From: Zopfochytrium polystomum
Lineage: Eukaryota > Chytridiomycota > Chytridiomycetes > Chytridiales > Chytridiaceae
Direction of reading: 5' to 3'
Length of the DNA stretch: 64,000 bases
NCBI GenBank assembly: GCA_025765615.1
Contig: JAIVFJ010000226.1
Span: 36,159-100,158, forward strand
Part shown: one piece after another, positions 33,745-43,870 of the stretch
Numbering within the stretch: the stretch's first letter is position 1
How the letters are laid out: every line of letters starts with the position of its first letter
Translations under genes and position numbers: made by a program
The notes under the pieces: generated by a model
What the model saw: only the letters and a program-made list of their open reading frames with translations
The model's database searches: none
Told to the model about the DNA's origin: nothing

Positions 33745-34268
33745 AACGTAGATGAACCAGAAGAACCACGGCAACTGGAACGCGAGCTCGACGGCGACCG
33801 TGGCGATCCACCACGCGGGTAAAGGCTGCTCGGCGGCGATGCGTGCGAGCCAGGGGTCGCCCGACGTGGCGGCCCAGGACTTGACGGCGTCGCGGAGGGG
33901 CGTGGGGACGGCGGAGGCCGGGACGAGGGACTGCGTGCCAATGAGGAGGGTGGTCTTTTTTGTTTTTTGGTGTGGGTTGGGGGGGGGAGGTGAGGGGGAT
34001 TGTAAGTTAGTTGTTGGGTTGTGAGTGTGGCGTTGGCCGCGCGTCACGCACTCTGATCACACTCTTCGCTCGATCTCAGCGCGATCAAACGGTATGCGTC
34101 CAAATTCAAGTGAGAAAGACATGAAAAACGGGCCCAGCGTACCGGGATGTGCAGCAGGAAGAAGACAACAAAGAACAGGTCGAGCGGGCGCGACAGCAGC
34201 GAGCGCCGTCGTCGCGGGACGGCGGCGGCGCTGGTGGCGGTGGCGGCAGTGTTGGGTTTCGGTGGCAT
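33745..34268 (-). pseudogene. EXPERA-domain (TMEM97/EBP-like) gene, apparently truncated
   Basis: Exon 34268-34143 encodes MPPKPNTAATATS and helix 1 (RPLDLFFVVFFLLHIP). After a GTACGC...AAAAAAG intron, exon 33954-33748 continues in phase with TTLLIGTQSLVPASAVP and helix 2 (WWIATVAVELAFQLPWFFWF). This matches the first half of EXPERA proteins, ER-membrane proteins of the sigma-2 receptor/emopamil-binding group. The family has four helices; helices 3 and 4 are not found downstream, where the sequence turns into (GA)n and then the promoter side of the inverted transporter. Either a further exon is missed or the gene was cut during rearrangement. Confidence 0.55.
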
Positions 34269-34364
34269 GGGGTGATTTTATATTTTTTTTTCTCTACAAA
34301 AAAAATTGAGTGGCGGGAGATTTATGTACGCGACATGGATCAATTTCTGCGGCAACCGTCGACG

Positions 34365-34577
34365 TCACGTCGCGTTTCTGGTTGAACGAACGAACATTGC
34401 ACCAAACACAACTCTCCACGCCACATCTGCGCCCGACTTGACGACGGACGCCGCCGTCTTGGACACCGTCGCTCCGAGTTTGGACGCGTCGGCTGTCGAT
34501 GGGCTCTTGTTGAACTGATCGATAATGTCGCGTACGACGGCGGCGTCGGACAGCAGCAAGACGATCAGCATGGTCAC
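34365..34577 (-). CDS. Possible small secreted or membrane peptide
   Basis: A minus-strand frame of 70 residues begins MTMLIVLLLSDAAVVRD, with a short hydrophobic start, and continues with an amphipathic Ala/Val/Lys pattern (KLGATVSKTAASVVKSGADV). A similar-sized minus-strand stretch with hydrophobic content (VNVSVAIVAKLVVRSVVYSV) lies at about 34,860-35,000 and could be a diverged tandem copy. Neither has a known domain. Evidence is limited to length, composition and the hydrophobic start. Confidence 0.25.
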   Translation of the reverse strand: MTMLIVLLLSDAAVVRDIIDQFNKSPSTADASKLGATVSKTAASVVKSGADVAWRVVFGAMFVRSTRNAT

Positions 34578-35009
34578 GGCTGTGTGGGTTGCGAAGCTGT
34601 GTCGCGGGGCGCGAAGGAGTGGGGGGTGGAGAGGTTGAAAAGTTTTAATGAAAACAGTATGAAAACGAAGAGAAGCGTCTCAACGACGAAGCTAATCCCC
34701 TGACGAGACTAAACCACCAAATTTAGTCCAAGTCACGACAGTGCCTAGTTGAAGTTTTTGGAAAAGTGGGGATCACAGAAATCAGGATCAACGTCGCCGC
34801 CAGCTCGAACCCTCAGCCCCCCTCCCCCACCCTCTACTCAACCCCTTGCAAATCAACTGCGCAGCAAGACCATGAAAACCGAGATCACCGAGTACACGAC
34901 GCTTCGCACGACCAGTTTCGCGACGATGGCTACGGAGACGTTGACTCGGTACACCTCTGCCAAGGATCGAATGACGGTGACCTGCGAGAAGGAAGACGAG
35001 CATGACGAC

Positions 35010-35840
35010 GTCGAAGGATATCTTTGCGTAGGTGGTGGTGGAGAACTCGGGCGTCGGGGTGGTGTTGTGGTTGGCCTGGGGGGGTTTGGGTTGTGGCTTG
35101 TGTGTGTGTGGACGTCACACTTATGCCCCTCAATGTTATCGAAATGCGAAACTAGCTCAAAAAAAAAGGAAAAAACAAAAACAGCAACTACCGAGCCTTT
35201 CAGTGTTCGGAAGAAGTGTAGAACGCGCGTTAAATGTTTCTCCCACCCCGAAGACGTTGACATCTGTAATTTTTTTTTCAAATTCCTCATCGGCTAATAC
35301 GAGGGATCCATTCGAGGTTGTATTCGAGGTTGTGTTGGAGGTGAGCGTTACGGCGCGGGGGTTAGGAAGCGGAGGGTGTTTCTGGAATTTATCCTCACAC
35401 GCCGCCGACGACCCGACTGGATAGAACTCGTCGAAGTCGAAATCGCGCGAGGCTTTTATGAAGAAGGCGCCGTCCAGCATCCCTCCTTCGACGTGGAGGA
35501 GGTTGGCCGAGATCATGGATGACGAGTTTGTTGCTGATTTTTGCGATCGAGTCCCAGAAGGCGACGGCCTTATTGAAATTTTTTTTTTTCTGGATTTTTT
35601 GTTTTTTTTTCCACGAAAAACGAGCGTGAGGACTCTTCGGACGGGTGAGTGCACGACGCGACAGAAACTAAACCGAGGGCAGTGAGGGATCACGTGGACG
35701 GCGTTGGGCCACAGACTTGCCACCAGCGCCTAAGGCCCGTGGTGTGCTGTGGTGCGTGGCGCAGATGCCAGTACGCGCCACGAAGCTCGCTGAAAGCGGC
35801 GAAGGGAGGCGCGGCAGAAGAATTTGCATCAGGGGGCGTC
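35010..35840. other. No confident gene; one open minus-strand stretch
   Basis: A minus-strand frame at about 35,160-35,560 (for example MISANLLHVEGGMLDGAFF and a TSNTTSNTTSN repeat) is open but has no recognisable domain or clear start. The rest is low-complexity sequence. Confidence 0.25.
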
Positions 35841-35886
35841 GGCTTTTTGGCTATCTGCTCCCACGGGGGGCAATAGCCAAAAAGCC
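35841..35886. repeat. Perfect 14-bp inverted repeat (hairpin)
   Basis: GGCTTTTTGGCTAT at 35,841-35,854 pairs with ATAGCCAAAAAGCC at 35,873-35,886 around an 18-nt loop. It lies close to the centre of the large inverted duplication. It has no T-run behind it and no known family. Confidence 0.8.
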
Positions 35887-37436
35887 TCGAGGGGAATGAC
35901 AACAGTCAACTCTCTCTCTCTCTCTCCCTTCCAGAAACGCCAACCCACCACGTTCCCAACATCCCTCACTTCGCTTCCGTTCACTTCGCTTCCGTTACCG
36001 ATGGAAGACGGTACCAAACTTATCGGACGGCCTGAAGAGTGTCTCAGAGCGTGCAAAAAGATGCCTTATGCATCGAATGTTTCATCGGCTATCGATGGAT
36101 GCAACACGGCGATGTTGAAGAAAAGAAAATGAGCCTTCAGTTGATCCGATTCCAAAGAGTGGATGGATTTTCTTCTTTGTCGGTTTGTCTCCTCAGGGTC
36201 GTGCGCCTGAACAGCCGATTGATAACTCCCAACCCGTCCCACTTTCTGTTGACGAGACTGCTTGTGGGAAAACAGAACGTCGCCATCGATTTCGACTCTA
36301 GAGCATCTGCGCAATGCGCACAAATGGTGGGGCGTCCGGGGTGGTGGGCAAAAGGAACCGCATGAACACACGGCGCGGGCACAGCACCGATCTCGGGGGC
36401 GATTGTCGGTCGCAGGCATGAGTCGCAGGGAGATGGTCGATAAGCCGGCGGCTGCGTGCCCTCCGTCACGCGAGGAAGTTAATCGATAAAATGGCGGAGC
36501 TTCGGATCGGCTGTTCCTCACGAGCGGTCCTGTTGATTGCCGTGCGTTATGTAATCGTTCTCATGTCTTTGTGTGGTTAAGCCGGATATCGATCGAGGGT
36601 ATTTAATCGAGCTTTTTTTCCTCTTTTTTTTCAGGTGCGAACCAATCAGGGGACACTGCAATGTGAGGAGTTAACTCGGACACACACATCTCTCTTTCTG
36701 TCTCACCCTGTCTCAAAATCCGATCTCTGACGAATTCCGCTTCCTGTATTTCCCATTTCTCAATTGTTTTTTTTTTTTTGGCCTTTCTTTTCCGTCAAGT
36801 CGGGATTTTTCGACCAGAAAAAGAACCAAGACAAATGAAAATCAAAGCTCGGCAATCTCTACTCGGCGCCTCGGCCCTTCCTCCACGAGTTCCTCCCCGC
36901 GTTCTCGGTTTTGATTGCGAATTTTTTCTTGTCTGTCCCCGCCCCATGGAACTTCCTCGCACAAACGCACGGACGACGAGGTCGGAGGCCGAGAAAAACA
37001 CAAAGGGAGACTGAAAATCGGAAGAAAAAAAAAATTTCTCGCGAATAGAAAACAATCGATCCCCGATCGATGATGACCGAAGGCTGCATGTGTTGTTGCC
37101 TGCCTGCCTGTCACGTGAGAAAAGGGAGGGAGGGGACAGGAAAAAAAGAAGGGGACAGCTGTCACAATGCACAGCGGGCGGAACTCTGACAGAAGAACAT
37201 CCCCTCCCACTGCCTCGCTCTGTCCCTTGCCTCTCTCTCCCTCTCCGAAATTTTTTTTTTTTTTTTACGAGAAGAGGGATTTTTTTTTTTTTTTTCCCCC
37301 CCCAACAAACAAACAAACAAACACGCACACCCACCCACGCAACCCCACGCGATTGAGAAGAAAACCCTCGGACTTCCCCCCCTCCCAGTCTCCCCGCCTG
37401 TCTCCCCGCTCTCATCTCGCCCGCCCCTTCCTCCAG

Positions 37437-37492
<56 letters not shown>

Positions 37493-37865
37493 CTCTCTGT
37501 CTCGGTTTCTTATCTGCCTCGCATCAGTCTATCAATCAAATCAATCCATCATGCAATCCCACCCCCTGTTGCTGCTTTGCTGCTGTCGTGAGCTAAGGGA
37601 TAATGGACCCTCGCTCTGTCTCTGTCCCTCTCCGCCTGACAGGGAGGGACCTTTTATTCCTTCGGGCGGCCACGCACCGCTTTAAATTGCCCGCGCCTCC
37701 CCCCCTCGTACCGCGCTCTTCATCGTTTGCTCCCTCATTGGCAGATTCTAAGAAAGGAGAAAAGAGGGTCACCCGACCAACCCCGAACGTCTGACCTCTA
37801 GCACACCCCCGCCCGACAGCAGCCCATACCCCCACTCACAACCCTTCGAACAGCCACACACAAAC
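35887..37865. other. Central intergenic region, low complexity
   Basis: Holds the midpoint of the large inverted duplication (about 36,350). A 43-codon frame at 36,001-36,132 (MEDGTKLIGRPEECL, three Cys) is open after a CCTTCCAG acceptor-like site but unsupported otherwise. T tracts, an AAAC tract (37,302) and a long CT tract precede the plus-strand transporter. Confidence 0.3.
37438..37490. repeat. (CT)n microsatellite upstream of transporter copy 2
   Basis: About 25 CT units in a pyrimidine-rich zone some 380-430 nt before the ATG at 37,866. Confidence 0.9.
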
Positions 37866-39227
37866 ATGCCCGGAATCGCCGCGCCGGTCGTCAACACGGC
37901 CTCGGCCGCCCAAAAGACGCTCTGGGGCCCCTTGGCCCTCGTCACGTCGCTCTTCTTCCTGTGGGGTCTCGCATACGGCCTGCTCGACGTCCTGAACAAG
38001 CACTTCCAGGAAGTCCTCGGTATCTCGCGCACCCAGTCGACCCTCCTCCAGTTCGCCTACTTTGGCGCCTACTTTGTCATGGGGCTCTACCCGGCCGGCG
38101 CCGTCATCAAAAAGTTCGGCTACAAGGCTGGTATCCTCATGGGTCTGACGTTCTACATTGTCGGCGCCGTATGCTTCTACCCGTCGTCGACGTACGTCAC
38201 CTTCCCGGGCCTCGTCGCATCGACTTTTGTCATCGCCTGCGGCCTGTCGACCCTCGAAGCCGCCGCCAACCCGTACATTGCAGTGCTTGGCCCTGCATCG
38301 TCGTCGACGTTCCGTCTGAACCTATCGCAGTCCTTCAACGGCATCGGCTCCGTGATCGGCCCCATCATCGGCTCGTACGCGTTCTTCGGCGGGTCGGACT
38401 ACTCGAACAACGGCAAGAAGACCACCTCCGGCGACCTGTCGTCCGTCAAATACGTCTACCTGGCCATCGCCGGCTTTGTCGCGCTGATCCTCATCCTGTT
38501 CATCATCACCAAGCTGCCTGACATCAACGAGGCCGAGAAGGAGGCGATGGAGGCCGGCGCGGACGCGGCGGCGGGTGACGAGGACGACACGCAGATCTGG
38601 GAACACACCAACCTGCTCTGGGGCATCGCCGCGCAGTTCTCCTACGTCGGCGCGCAGGTCGGCATCGCGGGGCTCTTCATCAACTTTGTGACCGAGTCGA
38701 TCGCCATTTCCTCCGGCGACGCCGCGCTGTACCTCACCTACTCGCTCATCATCTTCACGGCCGGCCGCTTCATCGGCTCCGCGCTCCTGACGTACTTTGA
38801 CGCGCGCCACATGCTGGCCGTGTACGCTGTCATCGCGACGGGGATGGCGGCGTACCTGGTCGGGGCGACGGGGAAAGCTGGGGTCGCGATCATCATGTCG
38901 ATCTACTTTTTCGAGTCGATCATGTTCCCGACCATCTTTACGCTGTCGATGGAGGACCTCGGCAAGCACACCCGCCGCGGCGCGTCGTTCATGATCTCGT
39001 CGCTGGTCGGCGGCGCCGTGTTCCCTGTCTGCATCGCGGCGGTCGGCGACGCGACCAACACGACCGCGCGCGGCATGTTTTTGCCCATGCTCGGGTTCTT
39101 GGTCGTGCTCGTGTTTGCGCTGTACGGGTCGCGCGTGCCGGCGCGCATCAAGGCGCGCAAGGCCGCGTCGGGTAAGGCGCCCGTGCTCGGACAGGACGGC
39201 GACTTCGCCGTCGCAACAAAGGCTTGA
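37866..39227 (+). CDS. FHS-family sugar:proton symporter (L-fucose permease-like), copy 2
   Basis: An uninterrupted frame of 453 residues, MPGIAAPVVNTASAAQKTLW onward, nearly identical to the minus-strand copy at 31,935-33,290 through all twelve predicted helices. Differences concentrate at the N terminus, in the central loop (ADAAAGDEDDTQIWE versus a shorter acidic run) and near the C terminus (RVPARIKARKAASG). The same family marks are present (GLAYGLLDVLNKHF, LLQFAYFGAYF, EAAANPYIAVLG). The two genes are in divergent orientation about 4.6 kb apart, and their flanks are not obviously alike, so they may be regulated differently. Role: proton-coupled import of a hexose or deoxyhexose at the plasma membrane, substrate unknown. 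Confidence 0.9.
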   Translation: MPGIAAPVVNTASAAQKTLWGPLALVTSLFFLWGLAYGLLDVLNKHFQEVLGISRTQSTLLQFAYFGAYFVMGLYPAGAVIKKFGYKAGILMGLTFYIVGAVCFYPSSTYVTFPGLVASTFVIACGLSTLEAAANPYIAVLGPASSSTFRLNLSQSFNGIGSVIGPIIGSYAFFGGSDYSNNGKKTTSGDLSSVKYVYLAIAGFVALILILFIITKLPDINEAEKEAMEAGADAAAGDEDDTQIWEHTNLLWGIAAQFSYVGAQVGIAGLFINFVTESIAISSGDAALYLTYSLIIFTAGRFIGSALLTYFDARHMLAVYAVIATGMAAYLVGATGKAGVAIIMSIYFFESIMFPTIFTLSMEDLGKHTRRGASFMISSLVGGAVFPVCIAAVGDATNTTARGMFLPMLGFLVVLVFALYGSRVPARIKARKAASGKAPVLGQDGDFAVATKA

Positions 39228-39838
39228 GAAAGCTCGTGGCTTTTCTTTCGCTGGTCACACCAGCAGCACCCTATTCCTTTCTCCGCTGCGCGTTGTAAGT
39301 TTCTCACCAACCCACCCTTCTGTGTTTCATTTGTACAAGTTTTTACACGTTGAACGTTGCACCTCTGTTTCTTGAAAAAAAAAGCCCACCTCACCTCTCC
39401 ACTTTTGGCGCTTCTTTTGTACACCAGAAAACGAAACCCTGTCGGATTTGCATTCCTCTCATCGCCTCTTCGCTTTCTTGTCAATCTACACCCTTTCCCT
39501 CATCACCCTTCGGCCAGGCACTCCCGATCACACATCTTTCGCTCGGACCTCGCGTGCGTCACCACCCCACTCCTCAATTCCGTTCTACACCCCACACAAA
39601 AGGGCAAACAAAAAAAAAAAATTCCCGGAAAAATGGGAAACAAGGTTACCGCCCCTATTGGTAATGACGTCGGATAAAAAAAAAAAAAGAAGCACGAAAT
39701 CAGTTCGCGATTGGGTGTTTTCTCTTGGCGTGACAAGAGAGAGGCGAGACAGACCCCACTCCCGATTGCGACTTGCATGGAACTTCCATCACAAAAGAAG
39801 GGGGCGAGACACCTCCATCGGTAAAGCCCGTGCCAGGC

Positions 39839-39843
39839 AGACC

Positions 39844-39877
<34 letters not shown>

Positions 39878-39880
39878 AAG
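39839..39880. repeat. (GACA)n microsatellite
   Basis: About ten ACAG/GACA units in the leader region of the next plus-strand gene. Confidence 0.85.
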
Positions 39881-39971
39881 ACAAACAGGCAAAAACGGAT
39901 ACCAATCGACCGCATAAAAACAAAGACAGAAATCAACCACACCGATCAAACACCTTCCCACCTTCCAAACC

Positions 39972-40424
39972 ATGTCCTCCGCAGACGCACGCCGTCCTCA
40001 CCGCCGCGCCGCCGCCGCCTCCACCACCACTACCACCCCGCCGATCTTCGACGCGCGCGACCCGTCCCCGCTCCGCCCGCTCCTCCTCGCGACCTCCCTC
40101 TACCTCGTCCTCGCCCTCCTCCTCGACGCCGGTCCCACCCTCCCCTACACGACCCGTCTCTACTACAGCGACACCAAAGGCGCACCCACACCCGCCTTTG
40201 CCTCACCCTGGCACCGGCGCGCAATCCTGGTGACCGCCGCGACGGCGATCGTGTTCGCGATGGTGGCGCTGGTGCGCGCGGCGACGGGCGTGAGCCGCCT
40301 GCTGGCGCGGGAGACCGCGGGGAGGCCGGAGGACGGGCGCGAGGGGCGCAGCGGGGTCGTGGACCGGGTTTTGGTTGGGATGCTGGGGTTTGGAGCCGTG
40401 GTGTGGGTTGTGGGGACGTGGTGA
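39972..40424 (+). CDS. Hypothetical small membrane protein
   Basis: A frame of 150 residues starts MSSADARRPHRRAAAASTTT. Three hydrophobic segments are predicted: PLLLATSLYLVLALLLDAG at about residues 36-54, AILVTAATAIVFAMVALV at about 85-102, and VLVGMLGFGAVVWVVGTW at the C terminus. The N terminus is basic and Ser/Thr/Ala-rich. I do not recognise the family. The 3' part of the gene (40,260-40,610) is repeated in decayed form just downstream, which shows it has been subject to tandem duplication. Confidence 0.6.
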   Translation: MSSADARRPHRRAAAASTTTTTPPIFDARDPSPLRPLLLATSLYLVLALLLDAGPTLPYTTRLYYSDTKGAPTPAFASPWHRRAILVTAATAIVFAMVALVRAATGVSRLLARETAGRPEDGREGRSGVVDRVLVGMLGFGAVVWVVGTW

Positions 40425-40683
40425 AGGGCGGGGGACTCCACTCACCTTGATCCGTCGCTCTTGTTTGTTCTCCTCGCTTTGTTACCAAACTCCTTCAACC
40501 TTTCTTTCGGTTTGCCAAACATCCAACTCCCCTCCCACATCCCTTCATCAGTCTCTCATCTCGTGGCCATATTATCCGCGGGTCGAAAAACCTGGTTGGC
40601 TTCCCACTCTTTTAATCTGTTTGTGCCTTTCTTTTTATTGACGGTTAAGAACCTCGTCCTTGCACGGGGTGGGGGGTTGGCCT

Positions 40684-41010
40684 TCACCGCTCGGCGACGG
40701 GGGTGTGCCGGCTGCTCGTAAGGGAGTCGGAGTTGTAGACGGGGCGGCCGGCGCCTAATTCGGAGGGGCGGAGCGGCTTGCGGTGGGGGCGATGGGTGTC
40801 GCGGCGCTGCGGTGGGTTGTAGGGATGTGGTGAGGGGAATGCGAAAGTTTCTCTCATCCCGCTCCCCTGCTTGGAATCCCCCGCCTTTTTTTGTTGCACG
40901 CATTCTTTCGCCACGCAATTCCCTAAACATCCCGTTATCCGCCCATCTTCTTGCGCCATATTATCCCCGGGGTTGAAAGAAAACCGGCCTCCCTTCCCAC
41001 TCTAACAATC
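40684..41010 (+). pseudogene. Decayed tandem copy of the small membrane gene's 3' end
   Basis: Follows 40,260-40,610 block by block: GGGTGTGCCGGCTGCT, GGGCGGCCGG, GTGGGTTGTAGGGATGTGGTGA, then the trailer with GCCATATTATCC, GGGTTGAAAGAAAACC and CTTCCCACTC. The coding frame is lost. Confidence 0.6.
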
Positions 41011-41515
41011 TGATCGTTCTCTTCTTTACTTGACCGTACCGAGCGTCATCCTTGAATCCAAACTCATATCCTGTTCCTCCACCGCCGACCCAGAAAATAT
41101 AAAAATCAAAAGTCACCGTCACAGAAACCCGGCACCGCACGGCACTCCCTGTTTCAACCGTGACTGCCCGATGGAAGAAGTCCTGGGGTCCCCGAAAGCA
41201 ACACAGACCCTCTGTATCTCATGAACTCCTGGTGCCAAAACTTCGCCAAAGTCAGCCACGGAAGAGTCGTCCCCCATAATGAGCTTTTGCGCCGGGGGTT
41301 TACCGTGACGTTCGACATAATTAGCATGTGGATCCAGCTTCTCCCAAAGTAGAGAGAATTCCAGTCGACCAGTGGGAGACAGCGTAGTGATCCGGCAAAG
41401 TCCGCGCGCACAGAGAAAAAAAAAAAAACGTCCCTGAGGTAATATGGTCACTTTCCCCACCGTGAAAAAACAAAAAAAGAGTTGGGAGTCAAGGAAAAAG
41501 GCTTTCACCCGCTTG

Positions 41516-41526
41516 TCCAATATAAA
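41516..41526 (+). promoter_or_regulatory. TATA box of Zys3-like gene 1
   Basis: CAATATAAAAG lies about 95 nt upstream of the ATG at 41,617. Confidence 0.55.
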
Positions 41527-41616
41527 AGCCGACGCTCCCCTTTGCAAACCACATTCCCAATCGCTTTATCACCAACAGCAGCACCGCCCAGAACACCCAC
41601 CACAACTAAACGAAAG

Positions 41617-41877
41617 ATGGATGGCCACCAGCTCTTCCTCCTCGTCCTCGCCATTTTTCTCACCGCGCTCGCGCCGCCAACAACCGCGGGGCCGCTCGCC
41701 TACGGCGTCTGCCAGACGGGATGCAACGCGCTCGTTGCGTCCTGCTACATGGCCGCGGGCGCTGTGTTTGGCACCGTGACGGCAGGTTTGGGGACCGCGC
41801 CTGCGATTCTTTCGTGCAACGCAGCCCACGGGACATGCATGGCCGCCTGCGCGGCGGCTGTTTTGCTGCCGGCTTGA
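41617..41877 (+). CDS. Zys3-like secreted cysteine-rich protein, copy 1
   Basis: 86 residues: a signal peptide (MDGHQLFLLVLAIFLTALA, cleavage likely after the TTAG run), then GVCQTGCNALVASCYMAAG, FGTVTAG, SCNAAHGTCMAACAA. The Cys spacing CxxxC...C...C...CxxxC and the AGxxFGTVTAG core match the family named after the Chlamydomonas zygote-specific protein Zys3, which is also found as short secreted proteins in fungi. Molecular function is unknown; disulfide-bonded extracellular protein is inferred. I chose the ATG at 41,617 because it gives a proper signal peptide and follows the TATA box at normal distance. A tandem paralog lies 665 bp downstream. Confidence 0.8.
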   Translation: MDGHQLFLLVLAIFLTALAPPTTAGPLAYGVCQTGCNALVASCYMAAGAVFGTVTAGLGTAPAILSCNAAHGTCMAACAAAVLLPA

Positions 41878-42421
41878 GGAATGCGAGGTGGGGATGGGGC
41901 GGGAGGTGGAAAAGTGGCGCTTATTGGTGGGAAGTTTTCGATGGAAGGCTGGCGCAGAGTCCGAGGGGGATTTTACACAGTCAAGGCCGTTTACTTTTTT
42001 TAACTTACTTGTGTATAAGCTTTACCCGTTTTGTGCTTTGCATGTGTTACACGATCTAGGCTTCTTGCTTGACCCTGCTATGAAGTGAAAAATCGTCCTT
42101 CGTCTGTTTTGGTTTGTTTTTTTACTTTTTTTTTCTTTTTTTTTTCCCTTCATTTTTCAAGTCCGCCTGTCACTTTCCCGTGCCCCTGCGTTGCGACCAA
42201 CATTGGTTTTGTTTTTCCTCACTTTTTACTTGATCCTAAGCAGGTCCGGATGCGTAAAGGGAAGAGGCAAATTTTCATGCCAGCTTCTCGGGAAATACTG
42301 TCGACCCAGTTCATCTTCCTGGGAGACATCACGTCCGACGACTGACGCAAGCCGGGCGAAGAGTCTCCCACCGCATCAAGCGTTTCCCTCCCCCCGACCC
42401 CTGTCGACTGTGCCGCACATC

Positions 42422-42432
42422 GCGTGTATAAA
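42422..42432 (+). promoter_or_regulatory. TATA box of Zys3-like gene 2
   Basis: GTGTATAAATG lies about 115 nt upstream of the ATG at 42,542. Confidence 0.5.
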
Positions 42433-42541
42433 TGGCCTGGTGCAGGTGACGCCCCCTGCTCACAGTTCACTACAAGCTAACCCCTCCCTCCACCCAAGGT
42501 GAACCACACTCCGTAAATACCGTGCAGCCGCTCACACAAAA

Positions 42542-42796
42542 ATGAAACCGCCCCGACTCGAACACCACCACGTCCTCGCCATAGCACTACTCTTCGCGCT
42601 CCCCGCCGCCGCACGCCCTTCAACGCCACTTGGCATATGTCAATCTGGCTGCTCCGCGCTCGTGGTCGCTTGCTACGCGGCCGCTGGTGCGGTGTTTGGA
42701 ACCGTCACAGCGCGGGCGGGGGCATCACGGGATGTGCTAAGATGCAACTCGGCGTTCGGCACTTGCATGTTAAAGTGCTACGAGGCTTGTCATTGA
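42542..42796 (+). CDS. Zys3-like secreted cysteine-rich protein, copy 2
   Basis: 84 residues: a His-containing N terminus, hydrophobic signal (VLAIALLFALPAAARP), then LGICQSGCSALVVACYAAAG, VFGTVTARAG, RCNSAFGTCMLKCYEACH. All six Cys of copy 1 are conserved and one extra Cys sits near the C terminus. The genes are in the same orientation and each has its own TATA box, so they are separate tandem duplicates. Divergence is substantial (the mature halves share the core but differ in the tail), so the duplication is older than the large inverted duplication. Confidence 0.8.
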   Translation: MKPPRLEHHHVLAIALLFALPAAARPSTPLGICQSGCSALVVACYAAAGAVFGTVTARAGASRDVLRCNSAFGTCMLKCYEACH

Positions 42797-43107
42797 AAAG
42801 AGTGTCGCGGTGTGGGGGAGTGACGGTGGGGCGGGAACGCAGGAAGGAAGTGCACGTTGTGGGAGTCCGTTCAGTGTTACTTCACTATTTTTGCATGTTT
42901 TTCGAGCATTCCCATTCTTTGCTAGCCTTGTCTGTACTGTGTTTCTCCTTTGACGGCATTTTGGGATAAGTTCGTTGAGTTGAGGTGGTGGTCTTTTTTT
43001 TTTTTTTTTTTATTTTTTTTTATTTTTCGGGACCTCTTCGCCACTGCCGCACGAAGCGAGACACCTTCTCAACCTCGCACACACACCTCTTACTCCTCCT
43101 GGTCGAC

Positions 43108-43870
43108 GATGAACCCAACGCCGTCGATCGGTATCGGCGGCACCGTCTCCGCAAACCTGGCGTCGTCGCTGCAGAGGCGCACGAGGCCACGATCCCCGCG
43201 GATCTGATCATCGCCTCCTGGCTCCTCATCTTGGCCGGGGTGCCCGTGGGCCACCGCTCCCTCAAGCTGAGCTCCGTGTCGCAAAAACGAGCCCGGATGG
43301 CGGCGACGATGGCGACGAATGACGAGCTGGGGCAACTATACACTTGTGGCTGGCAGCGACGACAACAGCGCAGAAACCGCGCCAATGATCTCCTCGCAGA
43401 GCCAGCCCAGTCCCGGGGCCTCGTCGTTGCAGCGGTACTGGTAGATCTGTACGCCTACTTTTCCCTGATCGAATTTGTCACGGGCGGATCGGTGAAGCGC
43501 AGGTTCGGGTACTCCCCCGTCTACTTCCTCACCGCCAGCGTGAGCGTCCTCGCCCAGCCCAAACCGTCGAATACATACCTGCCGTGCGCCACGCCGGTAT
43601 GTCAGCCATTGACCGAATGTTCCCCACCCACCAACCGGATCCTCCTTCGCGCACGTATTCTGGTGGCTTTCGCGCATCATCTTTAATTGGATCCTGTGCA
43701 TCGCCGCCTTCATCTACCTCGTCCCCAAACTGGGGATCACCACCATCGACGGCTTTTCCGGAGCGTGAACGGTCGTACACTTCAACACGAGCGTTCAGGA
43801 GTCCTGCGACCCGGCGGATGTCCGCGCGGGAGTTGTTTACTCGAACATTCACGGATACGATCGCGTAACC
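43108..43870 (+). pseudogene. Multi-copy membrane-protein family, copy 3
   Basis: Plus-strand pieces: MNPTPSIGIGGTVSANLASS, then (another frame) ADLIIASWLLILAGVP, GLVVAAVLVDLYAYFSLIEF, SVLAQPKPSNTYLP, WILCIAAFIYLVPKLGITT, a stop at the end of FSGA, then TVVHFNTSVQESC and YQASLTLS. Order and content match the copy at 5.7-6.9 kb (minus). A frame change near the start and the in-frame stop argue for decay, unless short introns remove them. This is the longest collinear copy in the window. Confidence 0.5.
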
